Positions 7,701 to 16,206 are shown, counted from the stretch's first letter. The stretch is DNA of 64,000 nt from Streptomyces capillispiralis (GCF_007829875.1 NZ_VIWV01000001.1:4310501-4374500), one strand, 5' to 3'. Translations and numbers: made by a program. Notes: generated by a model from the letters alone, not told the origin.

Positions 7701-7827
7701 GCCTCCGAGTCAAGCAGCCCGGACCCCGGATCCGTGGGCGAAGCGGCGAACCCGCACAGGCTCCCCGTACGCCCGCCCGGCATCGCGACGGGCCGAGGTG
7801 CCCCGCCGTGCCGCCGCCCCCACTCGA

Positions 7828-8163
7828 TTACAGCGCCCCCAGCAGCCCCAGGAGTCTGTTCGCCGCCTCGACGGTCGGCGCACCCAGCGCGCCGACGGTC
7901 GCGGCGATGGTGGCGACGGCGATCAGGGCCCGGTGCCGCTCCTGCGGCGCACTCGCCCCGGAGACGATCACGGGCAGCGAGTCGTCGATGACCCGCGCGG
8001 TCCCGGGCGCCACCTGCCCCCGAAGGCCGGCGAGGAGCTGCGCCAACTGGTCGACCGCCTCGGTCAGTTCCTGGGACGTCGGCTGTGCCGGGCCTCCGTA
8101 CTGGTTCTTGATGATCCCGACGTGGTGGCTGCCTTGGTTGATGTTGACGATGTCACCGCTCAC
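7828..8163 (-). CDS. Small protein with N-terminal GD-x-VNI motif
   Basis: I do not recognise a named family for this 111-residue protein. Its N-terminus (GDIVNINQGSHHVGIIKN, residues 3-20) matches the C-terminal tail of the upstream protein (GDKVNIYGGLGHTGVLKK) at nine of 18 positions. The middle is helical and amphipathic (LTEAVDQLAQLLAGLRGQV), and a hydrophobic C-terminal stretch (ALIAVATIAATVGALGAPTV then LLGLLGAL) could insert into a membrane. The ATG overlaps the upstream stop by 4 bp (ATGA), so the two are translationally coupled. Paired motifs of this sort are what amyloid-signalling pairs show; that role is inference. Confidence 0.72.
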   Translation of the reverse strand: MSGDIVNINQGSHHVGIIKNQYGGPAQPTSQELTEAVDQLAQLLAGLRGQVAPGTARVIDDSLPVIVSGASAPQERHRALIAVATIAATVGALGAPTVEAANRLLGLLGAL

Positions 8164-8723
8164 TTCTTCAGCACCCCCGTGTGCCCCAGACCGCCGTAGA
8201 TGTTGACCTTGTCGCCGTGATGGTAGTTACGGCTGAAATTCATGCTCTCGACCTGCACGTGGAGCTGTTTCTCGGGTGACTCGACGGCCTCCACGATGGC
8301 GTCGACCAACTGCCGGAGCCGTTCGCGGTGCGGCAGGGTCACGAGGGCGCTCGCCGTGCCGGACGTGTCGATGACGAGCGCGTACTTGCTCGGCGACCAC
8401 AGCACCTTCAGCAGCCACACGAGCAGCGCGGCCACCGCGAGCACACAGCCCGGCAACGCGTCCGGCTCCGACCTGGCCACCACGAGCGCGATCACGCTGC
8501 CGACGAGGAAGAACCCGAACGTCTCCCCGCGTTTGGGCTTGAACTCGACGGAGTAGACCCGGGTCACGTTGCGCAGCGGATAGGCGGCATCCCCCACCCA
8601 CAGCACCCGCTTGCCCACCCGCAGATCCACGGTCTTCCCACTGGGCGGCGGCGGAATCAGCGGTGGCACCGGCGGCGGCCCGGACGGCGGCACCGGCGGT
8701 CCCCATGTCCCCTTCGTCTCCAC
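8160..8723 (-). CDS. DUF6232-like membrane protein with C-terminal GD-x-VNI motif
   Basis: The 187-residue protein has a Pro-rich N-terminus (PPSGPPPVPPLIPPPP) and a globular part with KRVLWVGDAAYPLRNVTRVY. Two close hydrophobic segments follow (FGFFLVGSVIALVVA and CVLAVAALLVWLLKVLW), then a beta-rich region with YALVIDTSGTASALVTL, the pattern of DUF6232. The tail ends HHGDKVNIYGGLGHTGVLKK, matching the start of the downstream partner. I chose the GTG at 8723, which has GGGGGAC 5 nt upstream; a longer open frame to 8837 is Arg-rich and has no signal. Confidence 0.75.
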   Translation of the reverse strand: METKGTWGPPVPPSGPPPVPPLIPPPPSGKTVDLRVGKRVLWVGDAAYPLRNVTRVYSVEFKPKRGETFGFFLVGSVIALVVARSEPDALPGCVLAVAALLVWLLKVLWSPSKYALVIDTSGTASALVTLPHRERLRQLVDAIVEAVESPEKQLHVQVESMNFSRNYHHGDKVNIYGGLGHTGVLKK

Positions 8724-8880
8724 AAGTCCCCCGTGAGTTGTGTGACGCCCCGCGGCCCTGCGACCGCGTGGGGAACCATTAAGCACCCCACGCCTACCAC
8801 GCAAGAGACGAAAAACGGTCAACTTCCCTGATTCCACGCGACTTCGTCCCCACCACCGGCCTGGGCCGCAGCGCCATGAC

Positions 8881-9855
8881 TCAGCGCCAGTCGTCGATCA
8901 CATAGGCGTCCGGGTGGCTGTAGCCGGGTTCGTTGGGCTTGTGCATGGTCACGCCCTGCAGCCAGGTACGGAAACCGCGGTCCACCATGCGCCGGTAGGC
9001 GTCCTGGCGGGCCAGGTTCATGCCGGCGTCCAGTTGCCCCAGTCCCCTCTCGGTGGCCAGTTGCTCGCACGCGTCCAGCAGTCGTTCGAACCGGTCCGCG
9101 GCGCCCGGGCCAGGGCGTACGGCGCCGAACTTGACGAAGCACACGTCCTCACCGGCCTCCGACCCCGCTCCGCAGTGGCAGACGGCCAGACCGTCGAGGC
9201 CGGAGTCGGCGCCGTCGAGCAGGATGGTGTCACCGATCCCCTGCTCCTGTACGGCCGTGATCTCGCGCTCCAGACTCAGCCCCTCGTACACGGACCCCGT
9301 CAGTGCGCGCCCCAGGCTCAGCGCGTCGGGCCGCTCGGCGGCGGTCAGCTCGCCGTACAGCACCCGGCCGGGGACAGCGGCACTCACGGCGACCTGCTTC
9401 TTCATGATGGCGGTGAGGAACCGGGGCCAGAAGCCGTACCGGCGGTAGAGCTCGATGTGCTTGGGACTGTGCGAGAAGGTGAACAGGCCGAGGTGCCGGT
9501 TCCCCCAGGTGTCGAAGCAGGCCATGACCGGTTCCATGAGGCGCCTGCCGATGCCCTGGTCCCACAGGTCCGGTCGTACGGTCAGCGGGCCGAAGTACCC
9601 GACGCTGCCCCAGTCGGCGGCGAAGTTCGATCCGACGACCTCGTCCTCGACGGTCGCTGCGAAGGCAGCGCGCGGATCCGCCGCCCAGCGGGTGCGGACG
9701 TAGTCGGCGGTCCCGAAGAACGTCCCCGGCTCGGGCGCCCCGAGGAAGGTCCCGAAGGCGACCCGGAAGATCCCGTCGGCCCGGTCCAGGTCCGGCTCGA
9801 CCAGCGGGCGGACCGACACCGGGGCGGCGACACTCGTTCGCTTCGCTGCGGACAT
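8881..9855 (-). CDS. GNAT family N-acetyltransferase
   Basis: This is a 324-residue protein with an N-terminal GNAT domain. Residues about 15-160 include VRPLVEPDLDRADGIFRVAF and the acetyl-CoA loop PDLWDQGIGRRLMEPV, then HIELYRRYGFWPRFLTAIM. A second region from about 190 also has acetyltransferase-like strands ending RQDAYRRMVDRGFRTWLQGV, so this may be a tandem-GNAT protein. The ATG at 9855 is fixed by AAAGGAGAGCGATC just upstream. Substrate unknown. Confidence 0.87.
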   Translation of the reverse strand: MSAAKRTSVAAPVSVRPLVEPDLDRADGIFRVAFGTFLGAPEPGTFFGTADYVRTRWAADPRAAFAATVEDEVVGSNFAADWGSVGYFGPLTVRPDLWDQGIGRRLMEPVMACFDTWGNRHLGLFTFSHSPKHIELYRRYGFWPRFLTAIMKKQVAVSAAVPGRVLYGELTAAERPDALSLGRALTGSVYEGLSLEREITAVQEQGIGDTILLDGADSGLDGLAVCHCGAGSEAGEDVCFVKFGAVRPGPGAADRFERLLDACEQLATERGLGQLDAGMNLARQDAYRRMVDRGFRTWLQGVTMHKPNEPGYSHPDAYVIDDWR

Positions 9856-9944
9856 GATCGCTCTCCTTTCCGCCCCCACTTCCATCGCACCACGGACCTG
9901 CACCGCGGGCGATGCGACAGGTCTCGGCGGCCCAGGGACAGCGA

Positions 9945-9982
9945 CAGCCCCTCCCAGAGGAGAACCCGCAGGCAGGGGCTTG
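9945..9982. repeat. Hairpin related to the gpmA terminator (left copy)
   Basis: AGCCCCT (9946-9952) pairs with AGGGGCT (9974-9980). The loop and right arm contain GGAGAACCCGCAGG, followed by CAGGGGCTT; nearly the same string lies at 13377-13400 in the terminator of gpmA. The two related hairpins lie on either side of the 10.2-13.3 kb segment. It could be a terminator in its own right or one end of an insertion. Confidence 0.6.
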
Positions 9983-10247
9983 TTCGTGGGCAATCCTGCT
10001 ACACCGGGCTATCGTCCGTCGTGACAAGCGCGACGGAGCGTCCCCTCCTGGAAAACCCGACACCTCGTCGAGTGGGCCTCACCGCGTCGACCCGGCCCAG
10101 GGCGTCACGGACGTCGACTTCACCGCGCTCGCCGACGGGCTTCAGGGAAGGGCTTCAGGCAACAGCCCGACGCAGCCACCACCAACGGCGCCTTGGCGAA
10201 CCTGCTGGATAGGCCACGAAACCTCACTGGAATATCAACACGCCGAA
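9983..10247. other. Intergenic stretch without a recognised gene
   Basis: The GC content falls toward the right end (tggaatatcaacacg, cgaattgtagaaattg), marking the transition into the atypical gene at 10248. No start signal or recognisable protein motif is visible. It may contain degraded sequence left by insertion. Confidence 0.45.
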
Positions 10248-12776
10248 CTATCGACGGCCTCGAATTGTAGAAATTGTGCTGTTTGGCGCATCTCTCGGTG
10301 GAAACATTGCTTCGGGCCGCGACTGGTTGCGTTGTGCACTAGTGGGGCGGAGACTGCTCGCTGCGGCGATGGAGGAGGTGGAGGCCACGTTGGCCGACTC
10401 GGCCCTTATCCAACTGCTGGGCGGCTCCTTGTGTAGTTCCACTTCACCTTGTTGGCGAGCCTTCGCCAACAAAACAGATTGCCAGGCCGTCGGTGCGAAT
10501 CCTACGGCAGGGCTGCCACTCTGGAGGGGGACTTGGCGTGCCCCCATGTCGTTGAGGGCGTTTTGTACCTGCGGAGGGAATACGGTGTTGGGGAGAAATC
10601 CGGAAGCGGCCCCGGTGACGTGAACCTGGTGTTCCGATCCTTGTCCGCGAAAGGTGAGGGAGTATCCCAGGTACTGGGAGTTCTTGTCGAACATGAGATC
10701 TCCCTCGAGGTTGCCGTTGCTCTTATGGACCCAGCGACTGAGGTCCTGTGCGGCTTCGGGTACGGGGGCTGTGCGGGCAAGGCTGGCGATGTAGGCCTCG
10801 GCTTCGACGTTGCCTATGCGGAAGCACGCCTCCCCTTCCGAGTTGTATGCGAGCGGGATGCCACGTGCCCGGTTTCCAGGGGCGATATGGAAGCTCAGCC
10901 TTCCGTCTCCGCCGTGCGCGGTCTCGAACCGTTCTCGCGCGGCCCGCAGTGGAATTTGCTCGAACAGAATGGGAGGAATGTTGGAGCCGACTATTGCCAC
11001 TCTTGCGTCGGGGTTGGCCTCCAAGATGATCTCGGCCGCAGATATGGCATTTCCTGATGCGCCGGAGATCAGCCAGGAATTGGCGACATGAGGGTCAAAT
11101 TTATTGTCCGACACCTCGTCGCCGAGGAGTACCTTTCCAGGGAGTATCTCCCTGGCATTCTCCCAATCAACAGCGGCGTCGAGGGTGCGCATCGCGGCCC
11201 TGGCCGTCGTGTTTGCGCGAAGTGCGCTCTCGCTGTTCTCCTGCCGAAGCACTTCGAGTGTTTCCCGCGCCGTGGTGACTGTGGACAACCGTTCGTGCAC
11301 GGGGCTGTCATCGGGGAGGATCTTGTGCAACCTGTCATGCACGGCGGCTATCGTCGGCACGGCAAGGTCGGCCCCCGGAATCAGTTGGGGCGGTATCCCT
11401 GTAGCAATGGTCGGCACGCCTTCGACCCTGACGCGAAGACTTTCCGAGCCGTCATTCGGCACGATGTGCGCCCAGAGGTTTCCGTCTTCCCCGGCCACGA
11501 GTCGGGCGGAACCGTCGACGAGCGGCCCCCGTGAAGCCAGTGTGTCCTCCCACAACTGCACGGCCTGCATCGTGACACGGTTTGTGGGGTCAGTGAATTG
11601 ATGACTGTAGCCAAGGCCGACAGCCCGGGTGTCCCTGACCTGGTCGGCGGACTGAAACAGGCCTTCGCCCGGGTCCAGATGCCATCGCCCACGTGCGTCG
11701 ATGAGCAGAGCGTCAGGGTCTCGCCCAGCCAGGCTCGCCCCACCACCGATGATTACCTTCCGGCCGGGCGATTGCCCCGTTCGGAGAGTCTCGGCGCGCA
11801 ATTCGTTGAGAGTGCGCTGACTGATTCCGGTACGGGTGTCGGCCATCAGCAGTGCCTCCGTGGTAAGTTCCACTCGGGATATAGCAGAACCATCGACGCG
11901 AAATCCGGGCACGGTATGATTCCCGATTCCTGACCTCGTCATGTTCCGTGCGGGTTGAGACCGGACGCGAGCCCGGAAGTCTGACAGTGCGCGCGCGTCG
12001 GAACCCCCCAACTGATGAATGGGTACAGAGAGACCTTTCAGTTCTCGCAACGCGACCGGAGACAGATGCTTCCTGATGGACGCGATACGCAGATCTGCCG
12101 CATGCTGTTCTTCGACGCGGGCCTGCGTCTCGCGCGCGAAGGCCCGCGAACGCAAGCCAGTGTGGTCGAGTAGGAACGAGAATTCCTTGCGTGCCTTGCT
12201 GCGAACCCGCACCGCCAGGCTTCGGTCATTCATGCGGCCGGCAAGGTGGTTGAGTTCACTGACTCTGCCGATATCCTCGTCGGAGAGGGTCACAGGACCC
12301 CTGACCGATCCTCTCGTCAAGCTATCCTGAAAAGGGGTTCTCTGATTATTCCTGGCTCTTTCTCTGACTGCCAGCAGTTCTCCCACCTCATGACTGAGGG
12401 CTCGGTCGACGTGCTGTGCATCGATTGCATCGGACAACTGAATGACGTGGTTGTCCGATGTGGTGTTGACATAAGTCCGGGCGACGATTCCTGCCGGGAG
12501 GGGAACGACGTCCAGGTGAACGGTGAGTTCCTTATCGTGGTGATCGCGCATTGTGAAGTAGTTGCGCTCGCCGTCATGACGTCGCTCTATGAGATGAAGC
12601 CGGCTGGAATGGAGGCCGTTTGTCACGTACGGGAACCTGGATTCGACCAGCCCGACCAGATGATGCCGCTCAGTTCGTATGGCACCCTTCTTGGGCTGGG
12701 CCGCTCGGCCCGTAAATGACGTGCCAGGGATCTCAGTCGCGGTGATTACCGTGATACCGTCAGACATAGTCTTCAT
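10248..12776 (-). CDS. Large multidomain protein, toxin-type/oxidoreductase-like, horizontally acquired
   Basis: An 842-residue protein with mixed codon usage and a visibly lower GC content than its neighbours. The N-terminal region has VARTYVNTTSDNHVIQLSD and DRALSHEVGELLAVRERAR, a segment I associate with giant actinobacterial polymorphic-toxin-type (lonely Cys) proteins. Around residue 350, KVIIGGGASLAGRDPDALLI is a dinucleotide-binding loop followed by RGRWHLDPGEGLFQSADQVR. Near 570, SWLISGASGNAISAAEIILE and ARVAIVGS form a second Rossmann motif, so the middle looks like a flavoprotein-type module. The last 70 residues are Ser/Arg/Pro-rich. No secretion signal is seen. It may be a stand-alone relative or a fragment of a much larger protein. 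The start is ATG 12776 or 12767, both with weak ribosome binding sites. Confidence 0.65.
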   Translation of the reverse strand: MKTMSDGITVITATEIPGTSFTGRAAQPKKGAIRTERHHLVGLVESRFPYVTNGLHSSRLHLIERRHDGERNYFTMRDHHDKELTVHLDVVPLPAGIVARTYVNTTSDNHVIQLSDAIDAQHVDRALSHEVGELLAVRERARNNQRTPFQDSLTRGSVRGPVTLSDEDIGRVSELNHLAGRMNDRSLAVRVRSKARKEFSFLLDHTGLRSRAFARETQARVEEQHAADLRIASIRKHLSPVALRELKGLSVPIHQLGGSDARALSDFRARVRSQPARNMTRSGIGNHTVPGFRVDGSAISRVELTTEALLMADTRTGISQRTLNELRAETLRTGQSPGRKVIIGGGASLAGRDPDALLIDARGRWHLDPGEGLFQSADQVRDTRAVGLGYSHQFTDPTNRVTMQAVQLWEDTLASRGPLVDGSARLVAGEDGNLWAHIVPNDGSESLRVRVEGVPTIATGIPPQLIPGADLAVPTIAAVHDRLHKILPDDSPVHERLSTVTTARETLEVLRQENSESALRANTTARAAMRTLDAAVDWENAREILPGKVLLGDEVSDNKFDPHVANSWLISGASGNAISAAEIILEANPDARVAIVGSNIPPILFEQIPLRAARERFETAHGGDGRLSFHIAPGNRARGIPLAYNSEGEACFRIGNVEAEAYIASLARTAPVPEAAQDLSRWVHKSNGNLEGDLMFDKNSQYLGYSLTFRGQGSEHQVHVTGAASGFLPNTVFPPQVQNALNDMGARQVPLQSGSPAVGFAPTAWQSVLLAKARQQGEVELHKEPPSSWIRAESANVASTSSIAAASSLRPTSAQRNQSRPEAMFPPRDAPNSTISTIRGRR

Positions 12777-12875
12777 TCTCGAAAATCATGGTTGTGCCCC
12801 AAGTCCTCTCGTTGGTGCATCAGGTTCTGTCATGCAATACGAGCCCGATCCATTGACGGTTCATCCCGACTCGTG

Positions 12876-13275
12876 TTGAAGAGCGATCCCGATGAGGGTG
12901 TCGTGGCCGGCTTCGGGATATCCGTCGGCACCGCTCACGCGTACGTCACCTCCGTCACCGCCGTCACCGGCCTGCTCGCCGACCGCGCCCACCGCATCAT
13001 CCGGATCTGCGAGCGTCAGGGCGTCCCGATCCTCGCCGACCGCGCCTACCAGGGCGCCGGCCCTTCGGTCACCACCGGACTCAAGCGGCCACCCGGCGGC
13101 GAACTCACCCCCACCCAGCGCACGGCCAACCGGGCCGTGGCCGCAGCCAGGCACCGGTCGAACGCGGCATGGCACGGCTGAAGTCCTGGCAGCTCTTCCG
13201 CAGATCCCGCATCAGCCCGAACCGCATGACCGTCATCGCCACAGCAGTCCTCACCCTGGAGAGGCAGTTCGGATG
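12876..13275 (+). pseudogene. Remnant of an IS5-family DDE transposase
   Basis: The first fragment reads GVVAGFGISVGTAHAYVTSV, an N-terminal helix-turn-helix, and breaks at GLLADRA. It rejoins directly at HRIIRICERQGVPILADRAY, so about 60 residues including the first catalytic Asp are missing. After VAAARH the frame shifts and the C-terminus continues as MARLKSWQLFRRSRISPNRM and TVIATAVLTLERQF (E of the DDE triad in LERQ or the preceding helix). It is clearly inactive. No terminal inverted repeats are visible. Confidence 0.85.
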
Positions 13276-13361
13276 CCGTGGGCTTCTGTCGTCGGCGGCC
13301 AAGCGGTCGGGTGACCTCGGACGGCCCGGAGACGGCCCAGAGACTGCCCAGCGGCAGCGAA

Positions 13362-13400
13362 AAGCCCCCTACTAGCGGAGAACCCGCAGGTAGGGGGCTT
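13362..13400 (-). terminator. gpmA terminator
   Basis: AAGCCCCCTAC (13362-13372) pairs perfectly with GTAGGGGGCTT (13390-13400). The 17-nt loop contains an inner GCGG/CCGC pairing. It lies 12 bp past the gpmA stop, and on the minus strand the stem runs into TTTTCGC. Confidence 0.85.
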
Positions 13401-13412
13401 ACGTGTAGGCGC

Positions 13413-14174
13413 TTACTTCTTCTTGCCCTGGTTCTTGACCGCCTCGATCGCGGCCGCCGCCGCCTCCGGGTCGAGGTACTTGCCGCCGGGGGTGACCGGC
13501 TTGAAGTCGGAGTCGAGCTCGTAGTAGAGGGGGATGCCCGTCGGGATGTTCAGGCCCGCGATGTCGGCGTCCGAGATGCCGTCGAGGTGCTTGACCAGGG
13601 CGCGCAGGCTGTTGCCGTGGGCGGCGATCAGGACCGTGCGGCCGGTCAGGAGGTCCGGGACGATGTTGTCGAACCAGTACGGGAGCATCCGGACGACGAC
13701 GTCCTTCAGGCACTCCGTCTGCGGGCGCACCTCCGGCGGGAGGGTCGCGTAGCGCGGGTCGGAGAACTGGGAGTACTCGGCGTCGTTGGCGAGCGCCGGC
13801 GGCGGAGTGTCGTAGGAGCGGCGCCACAGCATGAACTGCTCCTCGCCGAACTCCGCGAGGGTCTGCGCCTTGTCCTTGCCCTGGAGGGCGCCGTAGTGGC
13901 GCTCGTTCAGGCGCCAGCTGCGGTTCACCGGGATCCACAGGCGGTCGGCTGCCTCCAGCGCCAGCTGCGCGGTGCGGATCGCGCGCTTCTGGAGGGAGGT
14001 GTGGAGCACGTCGGGCAGCAGGCCGGCGTCCTTGAGCAGCTCGCCGCCGCGCGTCGCCTCCTTCTCGCCCTTCGCGGTGAGGTTGACGTCCACCCAGCCG
14101 GTGAACAGGTTCTTCTCGTTCCACTCGCTCTCGCCGTGGCGGAGCAGGATCAGCTTGTACGGTGCGTCGGCCAT
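13413..14174 (-). CDS. gpmA: 2,3-bisphosphoglycerate-dependent phosphoglycerate mutase
   Basis: A 253-residue enzyme interconverting 3- and 2-phosphoglycerate in glycolysis, cytosolic. LRHGESEWN (catalytic His13), FTGWVDVNLT, SLQKRAIRTAQLAL, NERHYGALQG and the second catalytic His in LIAAHGNSLRALVKHLDG are all present, and the length is the family norm. The ATG at 14174 has no ribosome binding site, but TACGCT lies 7 nt upstream, consistent with a leaderless transcript. It ends at a strong hairpin shared in sequence with the 9945-9982 repeat, and is divergent from the MFS gene. Confidence 0.96.
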   Translation of the reverse strand: MADAPYKLILLRHGESEWNEKNLFTGWVDVNLTAKGEKEATRGGELLKDAGLLPDVLHTSLQKRAIRTAQLALEAADRLWIPVNRSWRLNERHYGALQGKDKAQTLAEFGEEQFMLWRRSYDTPPPALANDAEYSQFSDPRYATLPPEVRPQTECLKDVVVRMLPYWFDNIVPDLLTGRTVLIAAHGNSLRALVKHLDGISDADIAGLNIPTGIPLYYELDSDFKPVTPGGKYLDPEAAAAAIEAVKNQGKKK

Positions 14175-14326
14175 GCGCCCGAGCGTAATCGAAGGGCCGT
14201 GCGCGTCGCGCGCCCGCCCGAGGGCCGGACGGTTGACGGGATCTGTTAATTGAGTGGCTGCTTAAGAGCGCCCCTTTGTAAGTTGTGCCTGCCGTCACAG
14301 CCGCTTACATCCGGGGGGTTCCTTCC

Positions 14327-15616
14327 ATGTCGTCCGTCGTCCGTGCGAGACGCGCCGTCCGGGAGACCGTCTCCGGACTTCCCCCGGCGTTCTGGTGGCT
14401 GTGGACCAGCACCCTGGTCAACCGGCTCGGTGCCTTCGTCGCCACCTTCATGGCGCTCTACCTCACCCTCGACCGCGGCTACTCGGCCACCTACGCCGGT
14501 CTCGTCGCCGCCCTCCACGGGCTGGGCGGGGTGATCTCGTCGCTGGTCGCGGGGGTGATGACCGACCGGCTGGGACGGCGGCCCACACTGCTCGTCGCGC
14601 AGGTGTCCACGGCCGTCTCCGTGGCGGCGCTCGGCTTCGTGCGCGACCCCGTCGCCATCGCCTCCGTCGCCTTCCTGGTGGGCATGGCCTCCAACGCCTC
14701 CCGGCCGGCCGTGCAGGCGATGATGGCCGACATCGTGCGGCCCGAGGACCGCATCCGCGCCTTCTCCCTCAACTACTGGGCGATCAACCTGGGGTTCGCG
14801 ATCTCGTCGATGGCCGCCGGGTTCATCGCCGAGTACAGCTACCTCGCCGGGTTCCTCATCGAGGCGCTGATGACCCTGGTGTGCGCGGTCGTCGTCTTCG
14901 TGAAGCTGCCCGAGTCCAAGCCGGTGCGCAGCGCCGAGGCGGCGCGGCAGGAGGACTCCGTGAGGTTGGGGACCGTACTGCGCGACGGGCGGTTCATGGG
15001 GGTCGTCGGGCTGTCCTTCCTCATCGCGCTGATCTTCCAGCAGGCCTCCGTCGGCCTGCCCATCGCCATGGGCGAGGCCGGGTTCACCCCGGCCGACTAC
15101 GGGCTGGCCGTCGCCGTCAACGGCTTCCTCATCGTCGTGCTGCAGATCCCGGTCACCCGGTTCATCGAGCACCGCGACCCCGGCCGGCTGCTGGTGATCT
15201 CCTCCCTCCTCGCCGGATACGGTCTCGGACTCACCGCCTTCGCCGGCTCCCTCGGTGCCTTCGCCCTCACTGTCTGCGTGTGGACGCTCGCCGAGATCGT
15301 CAACGCGCCGACCCAGACCGGGCTCGTCGTCCGGCTGTCCCCGGTGCACGGGCGCGGGCGCTACCAGGGCATGTACACCATGTCCTGGGCCGTGGCCGCC
15401 CTCGTCGCGCCGCTGATGTCGGGGCTGGTCATCGACCGGTTCGGGGCCGAGTGGCTGTGGGCGACGTGCGCCGTCGTCGGCACGGTGGCCGGCCTCGGCT
15501 ACGGGCTGCTGATGCGGCGGCTGCCGACGGAAGGGGAAGAGGGGGAGGGGGAGAAGGAGGCGGCAGGGGAGCGGACCGGTGCCGTGCGCGGTGCGCCGGA
15601 GGTCAGCGCTTCCTGA
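14327..15616 (+). CDS. MFS transporter
   Basis: A 429-residue major facilitator protein with about 12 membrane segments. The loop between helices 2 and 3 has AGVMTDRLGRRPTLLVAQV, the MFS signature, and helix 4-5 has VRPEDRIRAFSLNYWAINLG. The second half repeats the pattern (GLTAFAGSLGAFALTVCVWT). It looks like the MdtH-type drug/proton antiporter group; substrate unknown. The ATG at 14327 follows GGGGGGTTCCTT. The final 40 residues are acidic (EGEEGEGEKEAAGE), probably a cytoplasmic tail. Confidence 0.87.
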   Translation: MSSVVRARRAVRETVSGLPPAFWWLWTSTLVNRLGAFVATFMALYLTLDRGYSATYAGLVAALHGLGGVISSLVAGVMTDRLGRRPTLLVAQVSTAVSVAALGFVRDPVAIASVAFLVGMASNASRPAVQAMMADIVRPEDRIRAFSLNYWAINLGFAISSMAAGFIAEYSYLAGFLIEALMTLVCAVVVFVKLPESKPVRSAEAARQEDSVRLGTVLRDGRFMGVVGLSFLIALIFQQASVGLPIAMGEAGFTPADYGLAVAVNGFLIVVLQIPVTRFIEHRDPGRLLVISSLLAGYGLGLTAFAGSLGAFALTVCVWTLAEIVNAPTQTGLVVRLSPVHGRGRYQGMYTMSWAVAALVAPLMSGLVIDRFGAEWLWATCAVVGTVAGLGYGLLMRRLPTEGEEGEGEKEAAGERTGAVRGAPEVSAS

Positions 15617-15661
15617 GAAGCGCCGGCCCCGGCGGGGATCCGGCCCGCGCGTCCGGGCCGC

Positions 15662-15910
15662 TCACACCGACAGCGGCACCGCGTGGATCTCGTCGGCCTT
15701 GTGGCCGGTCCGCTCGTGGATGCGCTGCACCGCTTCGGCGGAGGGGGCCTCGGAGAGGCAGTAGATCGTGCCGGACTCCGGGTCCGCCCAGGCCTGCCGG
15801 AAGTGGACTCCTTCCTCCTGCTGTATCGCGAGGTCGGCCTCGTGGGCCTGCCGCAGCTGGTCCTCCGTAATGCCCCGCATTCCGTGGTGGATGTCCATGT
15901 ACTGGGTCAT
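15662..15910 (-). CDS. DUF4242 nickel-binding-type protein
   Basis: An 82-residue ferredoxin-like alpha-beta protein with the DUF4242 pattern: MDIHHGMRGITEDQLRQAHE, then EEGVHFRQAWADPESGTIYC and EAPSAEAVQRIHERTGHKAD. It closely resembles the S. coelicolor SCO4226 protein, which I recall as a structurally characterised nickel binder; the His/Asp residues of MDIHH and HF are candidate ligands. The start is certain, with GGTAAGGAGGTGCGGACC immediately before the ATG. A Cys-rich mini-protein lies 140 bp upstream on the same strand. Confidence 0.9.
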   Translation of the reverse strand: MTQYMDIHHGMRGITEDQLRQAHEADLAIQQEEGVHFRQAWADPESGTIYCLSEAPSAEAVQRIHERTGHKADEIHAVPLSV

Positions 15911-16050
15911 GGTCCGCACCTCCTTACCGGGTCGCGTACCTTCCCCGTACCTCCCATGCTGCGCCTCGGCGCACCCCCCGGCATGCCGAACCCCGGCACC
16001 CGTGACGGGCGCCGGGGGGTCGGTGTGCACCGGGCCGTGCGCGTACGGCG

Positions 16051-16206
16051 TCAGCCGCACTGGCAGGGGTTGCCCGACTGGCACCCGCAGCCGCAGCCCG
16101 AGCCGCAGCCGCAGGCGGCGATCAGCGTCAGGTTCCTGATCTCGGCGGGCTGCTCGGTCTCGCGCTCCTGCGCGGGGTCGGGTGTCGTGCGGGGCGATGC
16201 GGCCAT
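16051..16206 (-). CDS. Cys-rich mini-protein, possible metal binder
   Basis: A 51-residue protein with a strong ribosome binding site (GAGGAGGGTCCC before the ATG at 16206). After a hydrophilic N-terminal half (ERETEQPAEIRNLTLIAA) the last 19 residues, CGCGSGCGCGCQSGNPCQCG, contain eight cysteines in Gly-rich CxC arrangement. That is metallothionein-like; alternatively it could be a modified peptide precursor, but no modifying enzymes are nearby. Its position just upstream of a nickel-binding-type DUF4242 gene favours metal handling. Confidence 0.78.
   Translation of the reverse strand: MAASPRTTPDPAQERETEQPAEIRNLTLIAACGCGSGCGCGCQSGNPCQCG

Noticed and set aside
9983..10247. A small gene between the left hairpin and the 842-residue gene
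   Set aside because: Frames lack start signals, and composition changes midway; no motif could be named.
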